Shown: positions 1 through 5,097 of the stretch, piece after piece
Layout: each line of letters starts with the position of its first letter
How positions within the stretch are numbered: the stretch's first letter is position 1
From: an uncultured Erysipelotrichaceae bacterium
GTDB taxonomy: Bacteria; Bacillota_I; Bacilli_A; Erysipelotrichales; Erysipelotrichaceae
Reading direction: 5' to 3'
Length of the DNA: 5,097 nucleotides
NCBI GenBank assembly: GCA_900314345.1
Contig: OMUX01000352.1
Coordinates: 1-5,097, forward strand
The notes under the pieces: generated by a model
The model's database searches: none
What the model was told of the DNA's origin: nothing
What the model saw: only the letters and a program-made list of their open reading frames with translations
Position numbers and translations under genes: made by a program

Positions 1-278
1 CAAAGGGCACCATCCCGATGATGATGCCGAGCATCACCATCTGTACATTCCTGGCATTGACCAACGGATTCAAGCTCTTCGATCAGAACCTTGCATTGAC
101 GGGAGGCAATCCGAACCGTCTGTCTGAACTGCTTGCTCTGAACATCTACGATACGATGTACGGCAAGACGGGATGGCAGGGCGTCGGCCAGGCAAAGGCT
201 GTATTGTTTACGATTCTGGTAGCGGCGATCGCACTGCTGCAGAACCACTTCACACGTGAAAAGGAGGTCCAGCAGTAA
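1..278 (+). CDS. malF: Sugar ABC transporter permease, MalF/UgpA type (3' part only)
   Basis: This is the C-terminal end of an inner-membrane subunit of a carbohydrate ABC importer; the 5' part lies outside the window. The first complete codon is at base 3, giving 91 residues before a TAA stop at 276-278. The fragment opens with IPMMMP, which fits the end of the cytoplasmic EAA loop (the LPxxxP part) that docks on the ATPase. A hydrophobic helix (SITICTFLALTNGF), the typical KLFDQNLALTGG segment, and a last membrane helix (AVLFTILVAAIALLQ) with a charged tail (TREKEVQQ) follow, as in MalF/UgpA proteins. It sits one base upstream of the MalG-type partner. Maltodextrin as the substrate is inferred from malQ downstream; the permease sequence alone does not prove it. 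The in-frame ATG triplets near base 18 are internal methionines, not starts. Confidence 0.93.
   Translation, partial: KGTIPMMMPSITICTFLALTNGFKLFDQNLALTGGNPNRLSELLALNIYDTMYGKTGWQGVGQAKAVLFTILVAAIALLQNHFTREKEVQQ
261..267 (+). promoter_or_regulatory. Ribosome binding site of the MalG-type permease gene
   Basis: AAGGAGG lies inside the last codons of the upstream permease gene, about 12 bases before the ATG at 280. It decides the start: the in-frame GTG at 256 lies upstream of this site and has no Shine-Dalgarno of its own, so ATG 280 is the likely start. Confidence 0.8.
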
Positions 279-279
279 T

Positions 280-1191
280 ATGGCAAAGAAGGAAAAAGTC
301 AAGGCCGTTGCCGGAAGAGAAGTCAAGCACAGCACGCTGCTGACAGTCATCTTCGCAATCATCTCCCTGATCTGGATTTCTCCGCTGTTCGTGGTGCTGC
401 TGAACTCCTTCAAGAGAAAGGCATACATCTTCAAGAATCCGTTCGGCATTTCCAATGTCACACTGGCTTCCGGCGGTTTTGACAGATGGGCCAAGGGAAT
501 CTCCAAGACGTTCGTCGGCATGCTGAACTACAGCAATGCCATCAAGAACACGGATTTCTTCAATACGTTCTTCCTGTCGCTGTTCATCACGGTTGTATCC
601 GTGCTTCTGATCATCGTCTGCTGCAGCATGTGCGCATGGTACATCACACGCGTTCATACCAAGGTGACAAAGTTCGTGTACACCATGTGCCTGTTCTCCA
701 TGGTTGTTCCGTTCCAGATGGTCATGTTCACATTGTCCAAGTTCGCAAACATCCTGCATCTTTCCAACCCGGTCGGAATCTGTATTGTCTATCTGGGCTT
801 CGGTGCCGGACTTGCGGTATTCATGTTTTCGGGCTTTGTCAAATCAATTCCGCTGGAGATCGAAGAGGCAGCGATGATTGATGGATGCACACCGCTGCAG
901 ACATACTTCAAGGTTGTCTTCCCGATCATGAAGCCGACGACCATCACGGTGGCTATCCTGGATGCGATGTGGGTATGGAACGACTACCTGCTGCCGAGCC
1001 TTGTCCTGGATATCTCCAAGTACAAGACCATCCCGATTGCCGTGCAGTTCCTCAAGCAGTCCCATGGCATGGTCGACTGGGGCGCCATGATGGCAGTCCT
1101 GGTGCTTGCCATCATTCCGATCGTCATCTTCTACCTCGCTGCCCAGAAGTACATCATCAAGGGTGTTGCGGCAGGTGCAGTCAAGGGCTGA
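280..1191 (+). CDS. malG: Sugar ABC transporter permease, MalG type
   Basis: This is the second membrane subunit of the importer, pairing with the MalF-type protein to form the sugar channel. From ATG 280 it has 303 residues, a usual length for the family. A lysine-rich cytoplasmic N-terminus is followed by about six hydrophobic segments, roughly at residues 20-42, 97-121, 131-151, 163-184, 221-240 and 269-288. The EAA loop is plain: EEAAMIDGC at 195-203, then FPIMKP at 214-219, with the conserved glutamate E196, D201 and G202. This loop contacts the Q-loop region of the ATPase. The C-terminus (KYIIKGVAAGAVKG) is typical of MalG/LacG-like proteins. Only one base separates it from the upstream stop, so the two permeases are very probably translated together. 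Codon use is strongly biased (AAG, ATC, CTG, TTC), like the ATPase gene. The family call is firm; the substrate is inferred from the operon. Confidence 0.95.
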   Translation: MAKKEKVKAVAGREVKHSTLLTVIFAIISLIWISPLFVVLLNSFKRKAYIFKNPFGISNVTLASGGFDRWAKGISKTFVGMLNYSNAIKNTDFFNTFFLSLFITVVSVLLIIVCCSMCAWYITRVHTKVTKFVYTMCLFSMVVPFQMVMFTLSKFANILHLSNPVGICIVYLGFGAGLAVFMFSGFVKSIPLEIEEAAMIDGCTPLQTYFKVVFPIMKPTTITVAILDAMWVWNDYLLPSLVLDISKYKTIPIAVQFLKQSHGMVDWGAMMAVLVLAIIPIVIFYLAAQKYIIKGVAAGAVKG

Positions 1192-1205
1192 TGCATTGTA
1201 TTCTC

Positions 1206-1214
1206 TGCTATAAT
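1206..1214 (+). promoter_or_regulatory. Extended -10 promoter for the regulator gene
   Basis: TGCTATAAT matches the extended -10 form (TGnTATAAT) exactly and lies in the only sizeable gap between malG and the LacI-type gene. No good -35 box is seen at 16-18 bases upstream (GGCTGA at the 17-base position), which an extended -10 can tolerate. Transcription would start near 1221, giving a leader of about 20 bases that still contains the Shine-Dalgarno. The regulator, malQ and the ATPase could thus be expressed independently of malFG. Seen: the motif and its place. Inferred: activity. Confidence 0.6.
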
Positions 1215-1217
1215 CAA

Positions 1218-1229
1218 TTCTTATAAGAA
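1218..1229 (+). promoter_or_regulatory. Perfect 12-base palindrome, candidate operator at the regulator's start site
   Basis: TTCTTATAAGAA is a perfect inverted repeat three bases downstream of the -10 box, overlapping the predicted transcription start and the first bases of the Shine-Dalgarno. The position suits a repressor site for autoregulation. It lacks the central CG of most LacI-family operators, so another regulator, or chance, is possible. Confidence 0.35.
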
Positions 1230-1234
1230 GGAGG
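1228..1234 (+). promoter_or_regulatory. Ribosome binding site of the LacI-type regulator gene
   Basis: AAGGAGG is 8 bases before ATG 1243, near-ideal spacing, and supports that start. Its first two bases overlap the palindrome at 1218-1229. Confidence 0.85.
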
Positions 1235-1242
1235 CTGTCTGA

Positions 1243-2265
1243 ATGACAACAATCAAGGATATTGCAAAGCTGTCAGGTTACAGCATCGGGACGGTCTCCC
1301 GCGTCATCAATCATAATCCGGATGTGAGCGAAGAAGCCCGCATGAAGATCGAACAGGTGATTCAGCAGGAGAACTTCCAGCCGAATTCCAATGCCAAGCA
1401 GCTGAAGCAGCAGAGCAGCTCGGCTATCACGATCATCGTCAAGGGCTATGAGAACATGTTCTTCGAGGGAATCCTGGAGCGTGTGCAGGCAATCCTGCGC
1501 GATTCAGGAGAGGAAGTGGCTGTTGCCTTCCTGGATGAATATGCCAACGAGGTGCAGTATGCACTGCAGCTGTGTACGGCAAAGAAGCCCAAGGGATTCA
1601 TCTTCCTTGGCGGAAACCTGGAGTTCTTCAAGCAGGATTTTGCAAGGATTGACGTGCCGTGCGTGCTTCTGACCAATACAGCTGAATCACTGCATCTGCC
1701 GAATCTTTCATCCTATACGACGGATGACCGTCTGGCCGGCTATCAGGTCATTGAGTATCTGATCAAGGCAGGACACAGAGAGATCGGCATCATCGGCGGC
1801 AGCGCCAGCAAGGTCGGCTCGCAGGTAGGCTTCCGCCGCATGCAGGGATGCCTTGAGGCATTCCAGGAGAATCACATCCCGTACAATGAAGAAACAAACT
1901 ACGAACCATCGCGCTTCTCGATGCAGGGCGGCTATGAATCAACGCAGCGTCTTCTGAAGAAGAACCCGAAGATCACAGCTGTCTTTGCCATCGGTGATAC
2001 CATCGCCATCGGTGCCATGCGGGCAATCCGCGACATGGGACTCAGGGTCCCTGAGGATATTTCCGTCATCGGCTATGATGGCATTGAATACAGCCGCTAT
2101 TGTGTGCCACGCCTGGCTACGGTCCATCAGGACACGGATGCCCTGGCAAGAAAAGGCGTGGAGGATCTGCTGCTGAGACTGAATTATTCTCATCCGGTCA
2201 CGCATGAGGATGTTCCGTTCCAGCTGGTGGAAGGAGAATCTGTAGCAGCCCCGCGCGATCACTGA
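1243..2265 (+). CDS. LacI/GalR-family transcriptional regulator (MalR-like)
   Basis: A DNA-binding sugar-responsive regulator of 340 residues, the usual LacI-family length. The N-terminal helix-turn-helix spans about residues 2-25 (IKDIAKLSGYSIGTVSRVIN). The hinge helix is about 47-57 (PNSNAKQLKQQ), with L54 in the place of the leucine that intercalates in the operator minor groove; the common AR of this hinge is AK here. The rest is a periplasmic-binding-protein-like effector domain from about residue 61 to the end, with family marks at D161-D162, FRRM at 197-200, GD at 251-252 and VPEDISVIGYDG at 269-280. It lies between the permease genes and malQ, so local control of maltodextrin uptake and use is the likely role; whether it represses or activates, and which sugar it senses, cannot be read from the sequence. 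Its main operator is expected upstream of the operon, outside the window. Codon use is more relaxed than in malG, as expected for a low-abundance regulator. It ends 14 bases before malQ. Confidence 0.95.
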   Translation: MTTIKDIAKLSGYSIGTVSRVINHNPDVSEEARMKIEQVIQQENFQPNSNAKQLKQQSSSAITIIVKGYENMFFEGILERVQAILRDSGEEVAVAFLDEYANEVQYALQLCTAKKPKGFIFLGGNLEFFKQDFARIDVPCVLLTNTAESLHLPNLSSYTTDDRLAGYQVIEYLIKAGHREIGIIGGSASKVGSQVGFRRMQGCLEAFQENHIPYNEETNYEPSRFSMQGGYESTQRLLKKNPKITAVFAIGDTIAIGAMRAIRDMGLRVPEDISVIGYDGIEYSRYCVPRLATVHQDTDALARKGVEDLLLRLNYSHPVTHEDVPFQLVEGESVAAPRDH

Positions 2266-2268
2266 ACT

Positions 2269-2274
2269 GGGGGA
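2269..2274 (+). promoter_or_regulatory. Ribosome binding site of malQ (weak)
   Basis: The only purine run in the 14-base gap is GGGGGA, ending 5 bases before ATG 2280. It is a poorer match than the sites of the other genes, so malQ translation may partly depend on ribosomes arriving from the regulator gene. Confidence 0.55.
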
Positions 2275-2279
2275 TTATT

Positions 2280-3794
2280 ATGAACAGAAGTGCCGGAATT
2301 CTGATGCCGATCACCTCATTGCCTTCTCCGTACGGAGTCGGAACAATGGGAAAGGCGGCACGGCAGTTTATTGATTTCCTGCATCTGGGAGGACAGTCCT
2401 ACTGGCAGATCCTGCCGATCGGACCGACCGGATACGGGGATTCGCCATACCAGTCCTTCTCTACATTTGCGGGAAATCCATATCTGATTGATCTGGATGA
2501 CCTGAAGAAGGACGGATGGCTGAAAAGAAGTGAATATGCAGGCATTGCATGGGGAGAAGATCCCGCCAAGGTTGATTACGGGACACTCTACAACAACCGT
2601 TTCAATGTCCTGCGCAAGGCGGCAGACCGCCTGAATGCAGAGAACCCCCGTGCATACAGCACGTTTCTGAAGGAACATGCCTGGTGGCTGGATGACTATG
2701 CATTGTTCATGGCTGAAAAGTATGAACATGAAGGAAAGTCCTACACCCTGTGGGAGGATGACATCCGCCTGCGGAAGCCGGAAGCTCTGAAGAAAGAGAC
2801 AAAGCGCCTTTCTGAGGAAATCCGCTTCTGGAAGGCTGTACAGTACTTCTTCTTCGATCAATGGAAGAAGATGGCAGCCTATGCGCATGCAAATGGGGTG
2901 AAGATCATCGGCGACGTACCGATCTATGTTTCACCGGATTCTGCGGATCTCTGGGCAAATCCTTCCCTGTTCCAGCTGGACAGGAAGGGCAGGCCGACAG
3001 AGGTTGCCGGATGCCCGCCGGATGGATTCTCAGCCGATGGTCAGCTCTGGGGCAATCCGCTGTACAACTGGAATGCCATGAAGAAGGATCACTACGCATG
3101 GTGGATGAAGCGCATCAGCCATCAGGTATCCCTGGTGGATGTGCTGCGCATTGACCATTTCCGCGGCTTTGAATCCTACTATGCAATTCCTTACGGGGCA
3201 GCCACCGCAAAAAACGGCAGATGGAAGAAGGGACCCGGCATCAGCTTCTTCAATGAAGTGAAGAAGCAGCTGGGAGATCTTGACATCATCGCCGAGGATC
3301 TTGGCTTTCTGACACCAGAGGTCATCGAAATGGTACACAAGACCGGATATCCGGGCATGAAGGTGCTGGAGTTTGCCTTCGACCCGAGAGATACCGGCAG
3401 CGGCTACCTCCCGCATAAGTACACGAATAACTGTGTGGTCTATGCCGGAACGCATGACAATGATACGGTCATGGGATGGTTTTCCACAGCAGACAAGGAG
3501 TTCACAAAAAGAGCAATCCAGTATCTTCACCTTGATGAAAAAGAGGGATATAATTGGGGCTATATAAGAGGGGCTTATGAAAGCGTTGCCAACCTCGCAG
3601 TCATGCAGTTTCAGGACATTCTGGGACTGGGCAGCGAGGCACGGATCAACACACCTTCCACAACCGGCGGAAACTGGGTATGGAGATGTGAGCCAGGCGC
3701 GTACAATAAGACCCTTGCCAGAAAGCTTCGCAGCTGGACAGCACTGTATGACAGACTTCCCGCCAACGAGAAAACGGACGACACTCTGGACTGA
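2280..3794 (+). CDS. malQ: 4-alpha-glucanotransferase (amylomaltase, GH77)
   Basis: A cytoplasmic enzyme that moves alpha-1,4-glucan segments between maltodextrins, releasing glucose and making longer chains that phosphorylases or glucosidases can attack. It has 504 residues, the size of single-domain bacterial amylomaltases without an extra N-terminal domain. Family marks in order: GILMPITSLPSPYGVG at 6-21, GPTGYGDSPYQSFSTFAGNP at 48-67, GDVPIYV near residue 210, and RIDHFRGFE with the nucleophile D292. Next come IAEDLG with the acid/base E339, and GTHDND with the transition-state stabiliser D393 (assigned by analogy with the Thermus enzyme). RINTPSTTGGNW followed by a final helical part closes the protein. 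All three catalytic residues are present, so it should be active. No glycogen phosphorylase or glucosidase gene is in the window. The last third contains an AT-rich stretch with unusual codons (including the only ATA isoleucine codon I find in the gene, at 3564) that overlaps a promoter-like sequence and a cre-like site. Confidence 0.97.
   Translation: MNRSAGILMPITSLPSPYGVGTMGKAARQFIDFLHLGGQSYWQILPIGPTGYGDSPYQSFSTFAGNPYLIDLDDLKKDGWLKRSEYAGIAWGEDPAKVDYGTLYNNRFNVLRKAADRLNAENPRAYSTFLKEHAWWLDDYALFMAEKYEHEGKSYTLWEDDIRLRKPEALKKETKRLSEEIRFWKAVQYFFFDQWKKMAAYAHANGVKIIGDVPIYVSPDSADLWANPSLFQLDRKGRPTEVAGCPPDGFSADGQLWGNPLYNWNAMKKDHYAWWMKRISHQVSLVDVLRIDHFRGFESYYAIPYGAATAKNGRWKKGPGISFFNEVKKQLGDLDIIAEDLGFLTPEVIEMVHKTGYPGMKVLEFAFDPRDTGSGYLPHKYTNNCVVYAGTHDNDTVMGWFSTADKEFTKRAIQYLHLDEKEGYNWGYIRGAYESVANLAVMQFQDILGLGSEARINTPSTTGGNWVWRCEPGAYNKTLARKLRSWTALYDRLPANEKTDDTLD
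3526..3554 (+). promoter_or_regulatory. Candidate promoter inside malQ, reading toward the ATPase gene
   Basis: TTCACC (3526-3531, 4 of 6 matches to TTGACA) is followed after exactly 17 bases by a perfect TATAAT (3549-3554). Transcription would start near 3561 and reach the ATPase gene after a leader of about 320 bases. The segment also encodes conserved MalQ residues, so the match could be chance. Confidence 0.4.
3577..3591 (+). promoter_or_regulatory. Candidate catabolite-responsive element (cre, CcpA site)
   Basis: ATGAAAGCGTTGCCA fits every position of the Bacillota cre consensus WTGNAANCGNWNNCW. It lies about 16-30 bases downstream of the predicted start of the promoter candidate at 3526-3554, a position where CcpA usually represses. 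It sits within malQ codons for YESVAN, part of a conserved region, which gives an alternative reason for the sequence. Confidence 0.4.
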
Positions 3795-3849
3795 AAAAGT
3801 CCCGCGGGATATGTCAGCATCTGCAGAGGCTGGCACGCGGAAGCTTCAG

Positions 3850-3871
3850 AATTCTTCTAGAAAGGAAGAGG
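3850..3871 (+). promoter_or_regulatory. Leader motif and ribosome binding site of the ATPase gene
   Basis: A purine-rich Shine-Dalgarno (AGGAAGAGG, 3863-3871) ends 10 bases before ATG 3882 and supports that start. The bases just before it (AATTCTTCTAGAA, 3850-3862) nearly repeat those before the regulator gene (AATTCTTATAAGAA, 1216-1229). The pyrimidines at 3852-3857 could pair with 3865-3870, covering the ribosome site. The 87-base gap after malQ shows no convincing promoter or terminator of its own. Confidence 0.5.
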
Positions 3872-3881
3872 CAGATATCTT

Positions 3882-5048
3882 ATGGCAACAGTATCACTGA
3901 GACACATTGAAAAGGTTTACCCGAATGCAGGCGACGGCGGCAAGAAGAAGCACAACCTCAAGGTAACAGAGGAAGGTGTTCTTGCAGTCCAGGACTTCAA
4001 CCTGGAGATCGCTGACCAGGAGTTCATCGTACTGGTCGGTCCTTCCGGATGCGGAAAGTCCACAACCCTGAGAATGGTCGCCGGACTTGAGGAAATCACC
4101 AGAGGTGATCTCCTGATCGACGGCAAGAAGGTCAACGATGTCGCTCCGAAGGACAGAGACATCGCCATGGTCTTCCAGAACTATGCACTTTACCCGCACA
4201 TGACAGTTCGTCAGAACCTGGAGTTCCCGCTGAAGCTCAGAAAGGTTCCGAAGGATGAAATGGACCGCAAGGTCAACCAGGCAGCTGAGATCCTGGGCAT
4301 CACACAGTATCTCGACCGTAAGCCGAAGGCTCTCTCCGGCGGCCAGAGACAGCGTGTTGCCATCGGCCGTGCCATCGTGCGTGAGCCGAAGGTTCTCCTG
4401 ATGGATGAGCCGCTGTCCAACCTGGACGCAAAGCTCAGAAACCAGATGAGAGCTGAGATCATCAAGCTGAGACAGAGAATCAAGACAACATTCATCTACG
4501 TCACACACGACCAGACCGAAGCCATGACATTGGGTGATCGTATCGTCATCATGAAGGACGGCGTCATCCAGCAGGTAGGCACACCGCAGGAAGTCTATGA
4601 CAACCCTGTGAACATCTTCGTTGCAGGATTCATCGGTGTACCGCAGATGAACTTCTATGACGGCAAGCTCATCAAGAACGGCGACAAGTATGCCGTACAG
4701 GTTGAGAATGCAGTCATCGAGCTCTCTGCTGACAAGGCAGCACATCTTGCCGCAAAGGGTGTGGAAGGCAAGGATGTCACAGTCGGTGTCAGACCTGAGC
4801 ATATCAGCCTCACAGGACCTGCAGACAAGATGATTGAAGGCACCGTCGATGTCTCCGAGCTGATGGGTGCTTCCGTACATCTGCATATCAATGCCATGGG
4901 CAAGGACGGAATCATCATCGTTCCTACCCTGGAGCTCGAGGGCAATACGACATTCTCCATCGGATCCAAGGTGCAGTTCACCTTCGGCGGAAATGTTGTC
5001 CATGTCTTCGACAAGGAAACAGGAAAGAACCTGGATGACGCTGACTGA
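3882..5048 (+). CDS. msmX: Sugar ABC transporter ATP-binding protein, MsmX/MalK/UgpC type
   Basis: The ATPase that drives the importer from the cytoplasmic face, as a dimer docked on MalF/MalG. Its 388 residues hold all nucleotide-binding motifs: A-loop aromatic Y13, Walker A GPSGCGKST 53-61 (K59), Q-loop Q99, signature LSGGQ 151-155, Walker B VLLMDE 171-176 (catalytic E176), D-loop SNLD 179-182 and H-loop H209. The C-terminal part from about residue 240 is the OB/TOBE-like domain of MalK/MsmX proteins (VGVRPEHISL at 301-310). Residues 14-33 form a lysine- and glycine-rich insertion of about 15 residues compared with Bacillus MsmX as I recall it. MsmX proteins can serve several importers, so this one may power more than this permease pair; having it in the operon also fits a dedicated MalK. 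Lysine is almost always AAG and isoleucine almost always ATC, suggesting high expression. Last gene of the operon, followed by a terminator. Confidence 0.95.
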   Translation: MATVSLRHIEKVYPNAGDGGKKKHNLKVTEEGVLAVQDFNLEIADQEFIVLVGPSGCGKSTTLRMVAGLEEITRGDLLIDGKKVNDVAPKDRDIAMVFQNYALYPHMTVRQNLEFPLKLRKVPKDEMDRKVNQAAEILGITQYLDRKPKALSGGQRQRVAIGRAIVREPKVLLMDEPLSNLDAKLRNQMRAEIIKLRQRIKTTFIYVTHDQTEAMTLGDRIVIMKDGVIQQVGTPQEVYDNPVNIFVAGFIGVPQMNFYDGKLIKNGDKYAVQVENAVIELSADKAAHLAAKGVEGKDVTVGVRPEHISLTGPADKMIEGTVDVSELMGASVHLHINAMGKDGIIIVPTLELEGNTTFSIGSKVQFTFGGNVVHVFDKETGKNLDDAD

Positions 5049-5064
5049 ACAAGCAGAACCAGAT

Positions 5065-5097
5065 GAAAACACGCAGCGATGCGTGTTTTCGTTTCTT
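5065..5097 (+). terminator. Intrinsic terminator ending the operon
   Basis: Bases 5065-5075 and 5080-5090 are perfect inverted complements (11 pairs) around a GCGA tetraloop, which is of the stable GNRA type. A T-rich run (GTTTCTT) follows up to the window edge. The stem begins 16 bases after the ATPase stop codon. The A-rich left arm and T-rich right arm could also make it work for a gene coming from the other strand. Confidence 0.92.

Noticed and set aside
256..279. GTG at 256 as an earlier start for the MalG-type permease.
   Set aside because: The strong AAGGAGG at 261-267 lies downstream of this GTG and points to ATG 280. The extra residues (KRRSSSN) are a readthrough of the Shine-Dalgarno region.
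1196..1214. TTGTAT at 1196 as a -35 box for the regulator promoter.
   Set aside because: The spacer to TATAAT would be only 7 bases. The extended -10 alone explains the promoter better.
2041..2055. Inverted repeat CTCAGGG-T-CCCTGAG inside the regulator gene.
   Set aside because: It encodes the conserved LRVPE segment of LacI-family proteins, and a one-base loop cannot form a hairpin. Probably chance.
3800..3809. Perfect palindrome TCCCGCGGGA just after the malQ stop codon.
   Set aside because: Ten-base palindromes are expected several times by chance in this window. It has no loop or T run for a terminator and no link to a promoter.
3030..3836. A 268-codon open frame on the minus strand inside malQ.
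   Set aside because: It is antisense to a fully conserved GH77 gene, is cysteine-rich and low in recognisable motifs, and has no support as a gene.
3831..3845. TGGCACG resembling the -24 element of a sigma-54 promoter before the ATPase gene.
   Set aside because: The -12 part is missing: the GC at 3843-3844 is one base out of register and is not preceded by TT.
3840..3862. Three adjacent 8-base palindromes (GAAGCTTC, AGAATTCT, TTCTAGAA) containing HindIII, EcoRI and XbaI sites, resembling a cloning linker or a GAA/TTC heat-shock element.
   Set aside because: The surroundings are ordinary chromosomal operon sequence with no vector parts, and the heat-shock element pattern is eukaryotic. The part near the Shine-Dalgarno is covered by the leader-motif finding.
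3894..5072. A 392-codon open frame on the minus strand covering nearly the whole ATPase gene.
   Set aside because: It mirrors a strongly biased, clearly real ATPase gene and its translation resembles no family I know. Such long antisense frames arise from codon bias.

Overview
The window reads as the distal part of a maltodextrin (alpha-glucan oligosaccharide) uptake and processing operon from a Gram-positive bacterium. All genes are on the + strand and there is no gap over 90 bases. The subgroup features of the LacI regulator, the MsmX-type ATPase and the purine-rich AAGGAGG ribosome binding sites point to Bacillota. The moderate GC content with strong AAG/ATC/CTG codon preference would fit a gut Clostridia or Erysipelotrichia relative, but I cannot place it more precisely from sequence alone.

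Layout: (1) bases 1-278, the C-terminal 91 residues of a MalF-type permease, cut by the window edge inside its EAA loop; (2) 280-1191, a MalG-type permease starting one base after the MalF stop; (3) a 51-base gap with an extended -10 promoter (1206-1214), a 12-base perfect palindrome (1218-1229) and a strong Shine-Dalgarno; (4) 1243-2265, a LacI/GalR-family regulator; (5) 2280-3794, 4-alpha-glucanotransferase (MalQ, GH77) with its catalytic triad intact; (6) an 87-base gap; (7) 3882-5048, an MsmX/MalK-type sugar ABC ATPase with a lysine-rich N-terminal insertion; (8) a clean intrinsic terminator at the very end (5065-5097).

How it works together (inference from families and context): MalF and MalG form the membrane channel and the ATPase powers it. 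A sugar-binding lipoprotein is expected just upstream, outside the window. Imported maltodextrins are disproportionated by MalQ in the cytoplasm. The LacI-type protein probably senses a sugar and controls the operon, and its gene probably has its own promoter.

I see no sign of a new kind of system; the proteins are ordinary for their families. The signals worth a second look are regulatory: a consensus match to a catabolite-responsive element just downstream of a promoter-like sequence inside the 3' part of malQ, and a near-repeated leader motif (AATTCTT.TA.GAA running into the Shine-Dalgarno) in front of both the regulator and the ATPase genes.
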